DNA of 64,000 nucleotides from Pseudonocardia oroxyli (GTDB lineage: Bacteria; Actinomycetota; Actinomycetes; Mycobacteriales; Pseudonocardiaceae): the NCBI RefSeq assembly GCF_900102195.1, contig NZ_FNBE01000008.1, forward strand, positions 62,001-126,000, given 5' to 3'. How positions within the stretch are numbered: position 1 is the stretch's first letter; every line of letters starts with the position of its first letter. Of this stretch, positions 1 to 7,535 are shown piece by piece. The notes below the pieces were generated by a model. The model saw only the letters and a program-made list of their open reading frames with translations. It did no database searches and was not told the origin of the DNA. Both the position numbers and the translations under genes were made by a program.

Positions 1-539
1 AGCTGGCGATGGACCTGCGAGGCGGCCGTCCGGGCACCGATGGACCCCCAGGTCACGATGTCGGAGAGGAACTGCGGAGTGATCGGGTCGAGGAACTCGC
101 ACCCCACGGGCAGGCCCAGGGCCGTGATGTCGAGCAGCAGCCTGCGCGCGGTGCGCAGGCCGCGGTTGACGTCGAAGGTCTCGTCGAGCCCGGGGTCGTT
201 GATCAGGCCCTTCCAGCCGACGGTCGACCGCGGCTTCTCGAAGTACGTCCGCATGACCACGCACAGGTCCCCGGAGAGCCGCTCCGCCCGTGCCGCCAGC
301 CGCTGCGCGTAGTCGAGCGCCGCCTCGGGATCGTGGATCGAGCAGGGGCCGACGACCACGAGCAGGCGGTCGTCTCGGCCGTCGAGGATGTCGACGACGT
401 CCGCCCGGCCGCGGGTGACGACGCTCGCCGCCCGGTCGTCCACGGGCAGCTCGTCCCGCAGCAGGGCGGGGGACAGCAGCGGGCTCATCCGGACGGTGCG
501 GTGGGCGTCCAGCGTGGCGCGCGTATCGAGGGGTGACAT
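1..539 (-). CDS. aroG: 3-deoxy-7-phosphoheptulonate (DAHP) synthase, class I, 5' part only
   Basis: This gene catalyses the first shikimate-pathway step, condensing phosphoenolpyruvate with erythrose-4-phosphate. Only the first 179 or so residues lie in the window; the 3' end runs off the left edge. Hallmarks of the class I (AroF/G/H) family are visible: VVGPCSIHD near residue 62, MRTYFEKPR near 96 and GWKGLINDP near 108, followed by the [11 protein letters not shown] strand. The ATG at 539 follows AAAGGA. The Shine-Dalgarno region can fold into a short hairpin (GGTCC/GGACC), and a leader ORF with Tyr-Trp-Phe codons lies just upstream, so control by aromatic amino-acid supply is likely. The exact paralogue (aroF, aroG or aroH) cannot be assigned from the N-terminal half. 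Confidence 0.93.
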   Translation of the reverse strand, partial: MSPLDTRATLDAHRTVRMSPLLSPALLRDELPVDDRAASVVTRGRADVVDILDGRDDRLLVVVGPCSIHDPEAALDYAQRLAARAERLSGDLCVVMRTYFEKPRSTVGWKGLINDPGLDETFDVNRGLRTARRLLLDITALGLPVGCEFLDPITPQFLSDIVTWGSIGARTAASQVHRQ

Positions 540-540
540 C

Positions 541-660
541 TCAGGGGGTCCTTTCACGGACCGACCCTGGCGAGCCGGCCCGAACGGGTTTCCGGCTCTC
601 GCGGGGATGGTGTGGTCAGCGCAGCATGGTGCGTGCCGACCCATCCCGGGCCGGCTCGCT
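541..660 (-). promoter_or_regulatory. Putative attenuator with alternative stems before the DAHP synthase gene
   Basis: A 13-nt segment inside the leader ORF just after the Tyr-Trp-Phe codons (plus-strand 647-659) is perfectly complementary to a segment close to the structural gene (570-582). The latter can alternatively pair with GAGCCGG a few bases upstream of it, and GGGATGG in the ORF can pair with CCATCCC after it. A last small hairpin (547-551 with 558-562) covers the ribosome binding site. Mutually exclusive stems next to a stop-prone leader ORF are the layout of ribosome-mediated attenuation. No U-tract follows, so translational control is as likely as termination. The folding was done by eye. 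Confidence 0.6.
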
Positions 661-681
661 AAACCAGTATCGGCGCGCCAC
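616..681 (-). CDS. Aromatic-amino-acid leader peptide (Tyr-Trp-Phe)
   Basis: This is a 21-codon ORF, GTG start, reading [12 protein letters not shown] at its beginning and ending at TGA 616-618. Three consecutive aromatic codons (TAC TGG TTT, residues 5-7) are the expected sensor for a DAHP synthase gene, whose product feeds all three aromatic amino acids. An AGGGTG sequence 7 nt upstream can serve as ribosome binding site; an alternative GTG at 690 would add three residues. The ORF starts only 18 nt after the tspO stop codon and ends 77 nt before the aroG start. Its role is inferred from position and composition. Leader peptides of this kind are well established for trp and other biosynthetic operons. 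Confidence 0.7.
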   Translation of the reverse strand: MARRYWFSEPARDGSARTMLR

Positions 682-698
682 GAGGATCACCCTACACG

Positions 699-1184
699 TC
701 AGTTGAGCGTCCAGATGGCCAGATTGAGGGCGGACGCGAACGTCACCCAGGCCAGGTAGGGCGCGAGCAGCCAGGCGGCGGGCCTGCTGTGCCGCGCGAA
801 CAGCACCGTCGTCGCCACGATCGACAGCCAGAGCAGGACGATCTCGGCGAACGCGAGCCCGAACCGGCCCGCGCCGAAGAACAGCGGCGTCCAGGCCATG
901 TTCAGCAGCAGTTGCACGCCGTACACGACGTGGGCGGGCGCGGTCAGCCCGCTGCGCCGCCACACCAGCCAGCCGGAGACGGCGATCAGCAGGTAGAGCA
1001 CCGTCCACACCGGACCGAACAGCCACGACGGAGGCGCCCACGAGGGCTGGACGAACCCGGCGTACTGCTCGGCGGCAGAGGCGGACGCGAGCCCGCCGAC
1101 GACGGCGACGATCGCGACGGCGACGAGGAAGCCCAACAGCGCGAGCGCCGCGGGCGGGCGGGTGCGGGAGGAGTGCACGGTCAT
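699..1184 (-). CDS. tspO: TspO/MBR family protein (tryptophan-rich sensory protein)
   Basis: A 161-residue integral membrane protein of the TspO/peripheral benzodiazepine receptor family, which binds porphyrins and has been linked to tetrapyrrole and stress control. Five hydrophobic segments are visible, and family signatures include WAPPSWLFGPVW near residue 48 (P-x-W-x-P-P region), NMAWTPLFF and the C-terminal LNLAIW. Length matches bacterial TspO. The ATG at 1184 was chosen because the long upstream extension overlaps the neighbouring phhB region without homology. A 17-bp inverted repeat sits 9 nt upstream. The stop is 18 nt before the leader peptide of the DAHP synthase gene, so the two could share transcripts. 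The link to aromatic metabolism is positional only. Confidence 0.9.
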   Translation of the reverse strand: MTVHSSRTRPPAALALLGFLVAVAIVAVVGGLASASAAEQYAGFVQPSWAPPSWLFGPVWTVLYLLIAVSGWLVWRRSGLTAPAHVVYGVQLLLNMAWTPLFFGAGRFGLAFAEIVLLWLSIVATTVLFARHSRPAAWLLAPYLAWVTFASALNLAIWTLN

Positions 1185-1192
1185 GCCGAATA

Positions 1193-1209
1193 GTCTCGAC
1201 GATCGAGAC
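1193..1209. promoter_or_regulatory. Inverted repeat before tspO, candidate operator
   Basis: GTCTCGA and TCGAGAC are separated by 3 nt, a perfect 7-bp inverted repeat 9-25 nt before the tspO start codon. On the tspO strand it is flanked by TTGTCT and TATTCG, so it could overlap a promoter. The regulator is unknown. Confidence 0.45.
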
Positions 1210-1255
1210 AATTCTCGCGCGCCGAACCCACCCCGGAGCCACACTGCGCCGCTTG

Positions 1256-1549
1256 CTAGCGGGCCTCCTCCACGCGGGAGTCGATCTTCTTCGCCAGGGC
1301 GGTGTCCTTGCCGGTGAGGCCGCCCTCGCTGTGGGTGCTCAGGCGGAAGGTGAGGGTGCGCCAGCGGATGTCGATGTCCGGGTGGTGGTCCCGGTCCTCG
1401 GCGTCCTCCGCCACCCGGTCCACGACGGCGATCGCGGCGCGGAAGCACGGGAGCTCGGCGGTGCGGACGATCGCGTCCCCGTCCCGCTCCCACCCGTCCA
1501 GATCGGCGAGGGCGGCGGTGATCTCGGCGTCGCTCAGCAGTGCGGCCAT
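1256..1549 (-). CDS. phhB: 4a-hydroxytetrahydrobiopterin dehydratase (PCD/DCoH family)
   Basis: This 97-residue protein is a pterin-4a-carbinolamine dehydratase, which recycles the oxidised pterin cofactor of aromatic amino-acid hydroxylases. The family core is clear: LDGWERDGDAI near residue 17, the catalytic EDRDHHPDIDI motif around residues 49-60 with paired histidines, and WRTLTFRLSTHSEGGLT. Length equals the usual bacterial PCD. It begins 12 nt after the stop of the ABC permease on the same strand and may be cotranscribed, although no functional link to the transporter is evident. No aromatic amino-acid hydroxylase is in the window, so the substrate source is unknown. Confidence 0.92.
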   Translation of the reverse strand: MAALLSDAEITAALADLDGWERDGDAIVRTAELPCFRAAIAVVDRVAEDAEDRDHHPDIDIRWRTLTFRLSTHSEGGLTGKDTALAKKIDSRVEEAR

Positions 1550-1560
1550 GGCGCCCGAGG

Positions 1561-2409
1561 CTAGGCGTCCCGGCGCTGCATCCGCCAGACGGTGATGCCC
1601 AGGCCGATCGCGGCATAGCACAGGGCGCGCACGGTGGACGAGCCCATCGCGTCCAGCGCGACCGGATCGCGCAGGGCGTCCGTGGCCGCCGTCCACCCAC
1701 TGGTCAACAGCCACGGCTGCAGCCAGTCCAGCGCCGGGATCGCGGACAGCACCCCGAACGCGATCAGCCCGCCCAACACGCTCGCCAGCACGACGAGCGG
1801 GTGCTCCGTCAGCGACGACACCGCGAGCGCCACCGCCCCGACCGCGGCGAGCTGCCCGAGCACCCACACGGCCACCAGCCCGACCCGCGCGACGCCCTCG
1901 CCGAACCCGAGCGTGGTGCCGGACAACGTGACCATCTGCCCGTCGGCGCTGCCGACCACGACCATCCCCGCCAGCACCCCGACGACGGCGATCACCAGCA
2001 CCGCTGCGGCCGCCACCACGAGCACCCCGAACGCCTTCACCCCGACCAGCCGCACCCTGCTCACCGGTGCGAGCAGCAACCCGCGCAGCGTGCCGTGCGC
2101 GGCCTCGCCCGCCAGCGCGTCCGCCGCGGCCATCGCGGTGGCCAGCGGCAGCAGCAGGGCCAGCGCGAGGGTCAACGCGGCGATCGGCAGCACCAGCCCG
2201 TTGCCCGCGACGGCGCCGATGAGCCCGGGCCCGTTGCGGTCCGCGACCACCACCCCCACCGCGACCAGCACCGGGATCAGCGCGAACAGCCCCAGCGTGA
2301 TCAGCGTGCGGGGGCGCCGGAACACCCACCGCACCTCGGCGGCCAGCAGCCGACCCAGCGGAGCGGCCGTGCGCTCCGGGCCGACGGCGGTCTCGGCCAC
2401 GGCGGTCAC
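1561..2409 (-). CDS. ABC-2 type transporter permease
   Basis: A 282-residue membrane protein with about six hydrophobic segments (residues 38-56, 66-90, 118-146, 176-196, 206-222, 255-270), typical of ABC-2 permeases. The segment DALAGEAAHGTLRGLL (residues 96-111) matches the conserved EREsGTLRxLLaTPvsR region of this family. Its start overlaps the stop of the ATPase gene by 4 nt (ATGA), so the two are translationally coupled and form one export system. The substrate is unknown. The gene order LolA-like protein, ATPase, permease suggests that the extracytoplasmic protein works with, or is needed for, the exporter. Confidence 0.85.
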   Translation of the reverse strand: MTAVAETAVGPERTAAPLGRLLAAEVRWVFRRPRTLITLGLFALIPVLVAVGVVVADRNGPGLIGAVAGNGLVLPIAALTLALALLLPLATAMAAADALAGEAAHGTLRGLLLAPVSRVRLVGVKAFGVLVVAAAAVLVIAVVGVLAGMVVVGSADGQMVTLSGTTLGFGEGVARVGLVAVWVLGQLAAVGAVALAVSSLTEHPLVVLASVLGGLIAFGVLSAIPALDWLQPWLLTSGWTAATDALRDPVALDAMGSSTVRALCYAAIGLGITVWRMQRRDA

Positions 2410-3473
2410 CGCCGCACCCCCTTCTCGGAACCGATGGTCGCGGAACCGATGGTCTCGCCGTCGCCCTCGGTGCCGATGCTCGGGACTCCGCTGTCGCCCT
2501 CGGTGCCGATGCTCGGGACTCCGCCGTCGCCCTCGGTCAGCTGCGCGAACAGCTCCTCCAGGCGCGGCCTGCGCCGATGCACCTCGTGCACCGCGACCCC
2601 CGCCCGCACCAGCAGCGCGACGATCTCGGGTGCCTCCGGTCCGTCCGTCACGACGATCCCCGGCCCGCCCGGCGCGGCGACCGCACCGACGCCGTCGAGC
2701 GTGGACAGCGCCAGCCCGACGTCCGGGGTGGTCACCTCGAGCCCGCCGATGCCGGAGTCCAGCAGCCCGGACAACGCACCCGCGGCGAGCAGCGACCCGG
2801 ACCGCAGCACCGCGACGTGCGTGCAGGTGGCCTCGACCTCGGCCAGCAGGTGGGACGAGACGATCACCGTGGAGCCCGACTCGTGGAGCTCACCGATGAT
2901 CGTCCGGACGTCCCGGGTGCCCGCCGGGTCCAGGCCGTTGGTCGGCTCGTCGAGCACGACGAGCCTGCGCGGCACCAGCAGCGCCCCGGCCAGCCCGAGC
3001 CGCTGCTTCATGCCGAGGGAGTAGCCGCGGAACCGGCGGTCGGCGGCGTGGCCGAGCCCGACCCGCTCCAACGCGGTGTCGACGGCGCCGGGGATCGCCC
3101 CGGACGTCAGCAGCGGTTCGGCGGCGGCGGCGCGGCGCAGGTTCTCCCGGCCGGAGAGGAACGGGTGGAAGCCCGGCCCCTCGACCAGCGCGCCGACGTG
3201 CGGGAGGGCGCGCGTCTGCTCGGTCTCGCCGAGCAGCTCGGCCGATCCCGCGGTGGGGCGGGTGAGCCCGAGCAGCATCCTGATCAGGGTCGTCTTGCCG
3301 GAACCGTTGGGGCCCAACATCCCCAGGACCGCGCCCGTCGGGACCTCGAGGTCGATCCCGTCCACGGCGACGGTCCGGCCGTAGACCTTGCGCAGGCCCA
3401 CGGCCCGGGCGGCGGGGGCTGGACCGGATCCCGAGGTCACCCGCGCAGCCTCCCGCACGTCCACGGCGGTCAT
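2406..3473 (-). CDS. ABC transporter ATP-binding protein with repetitive C-terminal tail
   Basis: A 355-residue ATPase with Walker A GPNGSGKTT near residue 54, a variant signature YSLGMKQRL, Walker B LVVLDEPTNGLD and the switch histidine in VSSHLL. It pairs with the downstream ABC-2 permease (4-nt overlap) and overlaps the upstream LolA-like gene by 4 nt, giving a tight three-gene operon. The last 45 or so residues are unusual: a tandem repeat of EGDxGVPSIGT followed by shorter IGS repeats, encoded by 33-bp DNA repeats. That tail is absent from ordinary DrrA/CcmA-like ATPases and is probably disordered. The transported substrate cannot be told from sequence. Confidence 0.9.
   Translation of the reverse strand: MTAVDVREAARVTSGSGPAPAARAVGLRKVYGRTVAVDGIDLEVPTGAVLGMLGPNGSGKTTLIRMLLGLTRPTAGSAELLGETEQTRALPHVGALVEGPGFHPFLSGRENLRRAAAAEPLLTSGAIPGAVDTALERVGLGHAADRRFRGYSLGMKQRLGLAGALLVPRRLVVLDEPTNGLDPAGTRDVRTIIGELHESGSTVIVSSHLLAEVEATCTHVAVLRSGSLLAAGALSGLLDSGIGGLEVTTPDVGLALSTLDGVGAVAAPGGPGIVVTDGPEAPEIVALLVRAGVAVHEVHRRRPRLEELFAQLTEGDGGVPSIGTEGDSGVPSIGTEGDGETIGSATIGSEKGVRR
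2428..2537. repeat. 33-bp and 15-bp tandem repeats in the ABC ATPase gene
   Basis: Two copies of a 33-bp unit (2461-2493, 2494-2526) plus a partial third begin with TCGCCCTCGGTGCCGATGCT on the plus strand. A 15-bp unit is duplicated at about 2428-2457. They encode the repetitive tail of the ATPase and could vary in number between strains by slippage. Confidence 0.85.
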
Positions 3474-4489
3474 CTCGCCAGGGCCTCCGTCAGGACCTGC
3501 TCCGGCACGGCGCCCGCGGCGATCCGCCCGTCGTCGGTGACGATCGCGCTCGCCACCGCGGTGCTGATCAGCCGACCGCTGCCCCAGGGACCCGAGACCG
3601 GGGTCCCGAGCTGGGAGAGGTCGGGGGCGCCCTCGGGGCGTTGCTGCGAGCGGTCACCCTGCGGCGCCCGGGCCACGACCACCGTGTCCCAGCCGTCCCC
3701 GACGACCGTGGGCTGGACCCCCTCCGGACGCTGCGGCTTCTCGCCGGTGCCCTCGGGCGCGTCGGTCACCGTGGTGCCGGGCGGCGGGGTGAAGGTGAAC
3801 AGGGCCGGGTCCTGCGGGCCGAAGGTCAGGTCGGTGAAGCCGACCTCGAACGCCGGGTCCGGGGAGCCGTTGGCCAGCACGGTGAGCCGCAACGGCACCC
3901 GCTTCTCCGCGTCGACGGCGATCCGGACCTCGCGCAGCAGGGTGCGCTCGGTGGGGTTCGGGGTGAGGACCAGCTCGTAGGCGGGTCGGCCCGCGACCTC
4001 CGCGGTGCCGTCGACGCTGACCGTGCTGGTCTGGCGCAGCTGCGCGATCGCGTCCGTGGCCGAGCGCGTCGGGTCGGCGGGCTGGACCTCGTGCGCCGTC
4101 ACGGGCTTGCGGACGGCGGTGCGGTCCTCGGAGTCGTACGCCCAGGCCGTCGTGCCGTCGGAGACGAGGGTCCGCTCGCCCTGCGCCGAGGGCAGCGAGA
4201 CCCGGCCCCGGCCCGTGCCGTCCGACCAGATCCGGACGTCCGAGGTGCCGTTCGCGAGCTGCGCCGGGGCGCCGGGGATCGCCGGGAGACCGAGCGCGTT
4301 GTCCACCTCGACGGTCCCGCCGAACGGCCCCGGCGAGGTCTGCCCGACGGAGGCGACCAGCTCCTCCGCGGACACCGGCGGGAGCTCGGGCTGCGCGCCC
4401 GCGCCCGCCGGGATCGCCACCAGACCCAGGCCGACGACGCCGGCGACGGCCACCCCCGACCCGATCCGGGCCCACAGCTTGGTTCGCAT
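3470..4489 (-). CDS. Secreted LolA/RseB-like lipoprotein-carrier-fold protein
   Basis: A 339-residue protein with an N-terminal signal sequence (MRTKLWAR followed by about 20 hydrophobic residues to GAGA). The middle region has the pattern of the actinobacterial outer-membrane lipoprotein-sorting/RseB-like family: VRIWSDGTGRGRVSL, TTAWAYDSEDR, GRPAYELVLTPNP and FTFTPPPGTTV, the last closing the half-barrel. There is no lipobox cysteine, so it is probably secreted or membrane-tethered by an uncleaved signal. It is the first gene of the operon with the ABC exporter (ATGA overlap) and is divergent from a two-component system, which suggests that its role is cell-envelope sensing or lipid handling. 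The precise function is unknown. Confidence 0.75.
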   Translation of the reverse strand: MRTKLWARIGSGVAVAGVVGLGLVAIPAGAGAQPELPPVSAEELVASVGQTSPGPFGGTVEVDNALGLPAIPGAPAQLANGTSDVRIWSDGTGRGRVSLPSAQGERTLVSDGTTAWAYDSEDRTAVRKPVTAHEVQPADPTRSATDAIAQLRQTSTVSVDGTAEVAGRPAYELVLTPNPTERTLLREVRIAVDAEKRVPLRLTVLANGSPDPAFEVGFTDLTFGPQDPALFTFTPPPGTTVTDAPEGTGEKPQRPEGVQPTVVGDGWDTVVVARAPQGDRSQQRPEGAPDLSQLGTPVSGPWGSGRLISTAVASAIVTDDGRIAAGAVPEQVLTEALAR

Positions 4490-4564
4490 GGGACACAGCC
4501 TGACGTATCGGACCTGAGAGCGGCTCAGCCGATCGCCGCGGTCCGCGCGGTAGCTTCTGCGGTG

Positions 4565-5248
4565 ATGGCCAGGGTGCTGGTGGTGGACGACGAGCCCGGG
4601 GTGCGCACGGCGCTGACCCGCGGGCTCACCGCCGAGGGCATGGAGATCGTCGCGGTCGGGGACGGGGACTCCGCCCTGCGCGCCGCCCTGACCGGCGGGT
4701 TCGACGCCGTGGTGCTGGACATCATCATCCCCGGGCTGTCCGGGTACCGGGTCCTGGAACACATGCGCGCCGCGGGCGTCGACACCCCCGTGCTGCTGGT
4801 GTCGGCCAAGGACGGCGAGGTCGACCAGGCGGACGGGCTGGACCTCGGCGCCGACGGGTACCTGGTGAAGCCGTTCTCGTTCGTCGTGCTCGTCGCGCAG
4901 CTGAAGGCGATGCTGCGCAGGCGGGACGCCACGCTCGGCCGGACCGCGCAGCGGGTGCGGTTGGGCGGGCTCGTCGTGGACCCGGCCTCGCGGTCGGTGA
5001 CCTGGGAGGACGCGCCGGTCGAGCTGTCCCCGCGGGAGTTCGAGCTGCTGCACGCGCTCGCCTCGCGGCCGGACACCGCGGTGGCCAAGGACGAGCTGCT
5101 GCGGCTGGTGTGGGGGGACGAGCAGGCCGCGAGTCGGAACGTCGTCGAGGTGTACGTGGGGTACCTGCGCCGCAAGCTCGACGCGGTCGGTGCCGGGCAC
5201 GTGCTGCGGACCGTCCGCGGGGCCGGGTACCTCGTCGGGTCGGGATGA
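4565..5248 (+). CDS. Two-component response regulator, OmpR/PhoB family
   Basis: A 227-residue DNA-binding response regulator. The receiver domain (residues 1-118) has the acidic pair D8-D9, phospho-acceptor D52 in VVLDIIIPG, S80 and K102 in YLVKPF. A winged-helix trans_reg_C domain follows (about 130-225; SPREFELLHALA, VVEVYVGYLRRKLD). The ATG at 4565 follows a 75-bp gap divergent to the LolA-like/ABC operon, which is its most obvious target by position. The stop overlaps the kinase start (ATGA). Among actinobacterial regulators it resembles the MprA/TcrA group, but no exact assignment is made. Confidence 0.95.
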   Translation: MARVLVVDDEPGVRTALTRGLTAEGMEIVAVGDGDSALRAALTGGFDAVVLDIIIPGLSGYRVLEHMRAAGVDTPVLLVSAKDGEVDQADGLDLGADGYLVKPFSFVVLVAQLKAMLRRRDATLGRTAQRVRLGGLVVDPASRSVTWEDAPVELSPREFELLHALASRPDTAVAKDELLRLVWGDEQAASRNVVEVYVGYLRRKLDAVGAGHVLRTVRGAGYLVGSG

Positions 5249-6570
5249 CGAGACGAGCCCGGGCCTGGTGGCGGCGGCGCACGCTGCGGACCCGGATCAC
5301 GGTGGTGGTCGGCGGGGTGGCGGTGGTCGCGCTCGTCCTGTTCGCGCGGCTCGGGGTCACGCTGCTGTACTCCACGCTGCTCGGCGCGGCGGACAACGAG
5401 CTGAACCACCAGGCCGGGGCCGTCGTCTCCCGGCTGGAGGGCGGGGCGGCGGTCACCGACCCGACCGTGCTGCCGACGATCCGGATCACCGACACGGCGG
5501 GCACCCCGGTCGACGGGCGCGGGCCGCTGCCCATGTCGCCGAAGGAGGTCCGCACGCTGGCGGCGGGCGAGGCCGCGAACGTCGTGGCCGGCGGCGCCGC
5601 CGCGCGCTGGATCGCCGAACCCGCCGTGCTGCCGGACGGCACCACCCGGCTCGTGCTGGCCTCCGGGGACCTGGTCGGCGGGGCGACCCTGCTGGCGCGC
5701 GCCGCCGTCGGGTTCCTGGTGGCGGCGCTGGTCGTGGCGGTGGTGGTGGCGCTCGCGGCCTGGTCGGCGACCCGTGCGGCGTTGCGCCCGGTCGACCGGA
5801 TGCGGGCCGCGGCCGCCGCCCTCCCGCCCGGGCGCAGGTTGCCGCTGCCGGTCGCCCACGACGAGCTGCGGGCGCTGGCCGAGGAGCTGAACTCGCTGCT
5901 CGCCCGCCGGGACGACGCCGTCGCCCGGCTGGAGCGCTTCACCGGGGACGCCGCCCACGAGCTGCGGTCCCCGGTCGCGGCGATCCGCGCCCAGGCCGAG
6001 GTGGCGGTCGCGCACCCGGATCCCGCCCTGGCGGACGAGACGCTGCGCGAGGTGGCCCTCGAGGCCCAGCGCCTGTCCGGGCTGCTGTCCGATCTCATGG
6101 CCTTGGCGCGCGCGGACGCGGGCCGACGCGCGGACCCGGGGCCGGTCGACGTCGTCATGCAGGCCCACGCGGCGCTCGACCGGGTGACGACCGGCCCGGC
6201 GCCCGAGCTGCTCGGGCCGGAGTCCGCGCTGGTCGTCGCCACCGCGGCCGAGGTCGGGCTGGTCCTGGACAACCTGCTCGGCAACGCCTCGCGCTACGCG
6301 CGGACCCGGGTCCGGATCGAGGTCCTCCCCGCGGGCCGCTGGACCCGCCTCGTGGTGTCCGACGACGGACCCGGCATCCCCGCGGCGGACCGCCTGCGGG
6401 TCTTCGACCGCTTCACCCGGCTCTCCCAGGAGGCGAGCGGCGGCCACGCGGGCCTGGGCCTGGCCCTGGTGCAGGCACTGGTGCGCGGCCGGGGCGGGGA
6501 GGTGACGGCGGGCGAGTCCGCCTGGGGCGGCGCCCGCCTCGAAGCCCGCTGGCCCGCACCCGGACCGTGA
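5245..6570 (+). CDS. Two-component sensor histidine kinase (HisKA/HATPase)
   Basis: A 441-residue membrane kinase partnered with the overlapping response regulator. Transmembrane segments lie at residues 18-42 and 150-173 and flank a roughly 105-residue extracytoplasmic sensor region. A HAMP-like linker follows, then HisKA with the phospho-accepting H238 in AAHELRSPVAAI, and the HATPase domain with N-box LVLDNLLGNASRYA, G1 DDGPGIP and G2 HAGLGLALV. The start ATG at 5245 gives a 4-nt overlap with the regulator gene and a sensible N-terminal membrane anchor. The signal is unknown; the divergent envelope operon suggests a membrane-stress or antibiotic cue. Confidence 0.95.
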   Translation: MTRRARAWWRRRTLRTRITVVVGGVAVVALVLFARLGVTLLYSTLLGAADNELNHQAGAVVSRLEGGAAVTDPTVLPTIRITDTAGTPVDGRGPLPMSPKEVRTLAAGEAANVVAGGAAARWIAEPAVLPDGTTRLVLASGDLVGGATLLARAAVGFLVAALVVAVVVALAAWSATRAALRPVDRMRAAAAALPPGRRLPLPVAHDELRALAEELNSLLARRDDAVARLERFTGDAAHELRSPVAAIRAQAEVAVAHPDPALADETLREVALEAQRLSGLLSDLMALARADAGRRADPGPVDVVMQAHAALDRVTTGPAPELLGPESALVVATAAEVGLVLDNLLGNASRYARTRVRIEVLPAGRWTRLVVSDDGPGIPAADRLRVFDRFTRLSQEASGGHAGLGLALVQALVRGRGGEVTAGESAWGGARLEARWPAPGP

Positions 6571-6608
6571 GTGAGTCGACGTGGCGCCGGGTTTGGCACG
6601 ATCACCCG

Positions 6609-7463
6609 GTGCCGGTGCTCACCCGCTCGACGCTCGTCGCCGCTCCCCGCAGGCTCGTCGCCGGGGTGGTGCGTGACTGCGACGCCGCCGCCGAGTCGCT
6701 GACCCTCGCCGGGCACCGGTTCTCCTCGTCGGTCCGGTTGCTGATCGCGGGGGACGAGGTGGTGCTCGACGCCGCGCTCCTGCCCGGGGTCCGGCTCCGG
6801 TACGTCTCGCGGATCCGCTCGGTGGGCCCTGAGGGGATGACGTCCGAGGCGGTGCGCGGCCTGGCGACCTCCCTGGTCCACACGACGACCCTGCACGACA
6901 CGGGGACCGGCACCACCCTGCGGGACGAGATCGCGTGGCGCTCGCCGTTCGGCCCGGCGGGCCGGGTCGCCGACGCGCTGCTGGTCCGCAGGCTGATCGA
7001 CCGGATGGTCGACGCGCGCGCGGTCGTCTACCGCCGCCGGGCCGAGGAGCTCGCGGCCGGGCCGGTCGTCGTCGGGGCGGCGATCGTGCGGGACGGCACG
7101 GTCCTCGCCGCGCAGCGGGCCCACCCGCCGGAGCTGGCGGGCCGGTGGGAGCTGCCGGGCGGGTCCGTCGAGCCGGGGGAGACCGAGCCCGCCGCGCTGG
7201 CCCGGGAGTGTCGTGAGGAGCTCGGGGCGGACGTGCGGGTGGGGGAGCGGGTCGGGACGGACCTGCCGATCACCGTGCGGGGCCGGGACCGGACGCTGCG
7301 CATCCACGCGGCGACGCTCGCCGCCGGTGAGCCGCAGGCGCTCGAGCACCGGGCGGTCCGCTGGTTGGCCCCGGCGGAGCTGCCCACGGTCGCCTGGGTC
7401 GAGGCCGACCGGGCCCTGGTCCCCGACCTCCGCGCCCTCGTCGCCGGTGATCGCCCGGGGTGA
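6609..7463 (+). CDS. Fusion of SRPBCC-fold domain with Nudix hydrolase
   Basis: A 284-residue two-domain protein. Residues 1 to about 145 look like a START/SRPBCC (coenzyme-Q-binding-like) domain: LVAAPRRLVAGVVRDCDAA, an internal GVRLRYVSRI strand, and a long C-terminal helix with DRMVDARAVVYRRRAE. Residues 150-280 form a Nudix hydrolase with a complete box, GGSVEPGETEPAALA then RECREELG. The Nudix part resembles MutT-type (d)NTP pyrophosphatases. GTG 6609 is the first start after the kinase that gives the full SRPBCC fold. The 38-bp gap leaves open cotranscription with the two-component genes. How the lipid-binding-like and hydrolase domains cooperate is not known. Confidence 0.85.
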   Translation: MPVLTRSTLVAAPRRLVAGVVRDCDAAAESLTLAGHRFSSSVRLLIAGDEVVLDAALLPGVRLRYVSRIRSVGPEGMTSEAVRGLATSLVHTTTLHDTGTGTTLRDEIAWRSPFGPAGRVADALLVRRLIDRMVDARAVVYRRRAEELAAGPVVVGAAIVRDGTVLAAQRAHPPELAGRWELPGGSVEPGETEPAALARECREELGADVRVGERVGTDLPITVRGRDRTLRIHAATLAAGEPQALEHRAVRWLAPAELPTVAWVEADRALVPDLRALVAGDRPG

Positions 7464-7535
7464 CCGGAACGAGCCCCGGGGACATGATCATGGCTCGGGC
7501 GGAACCGCGGCGGCCCGGGCTCCGTCTCAGTACGC

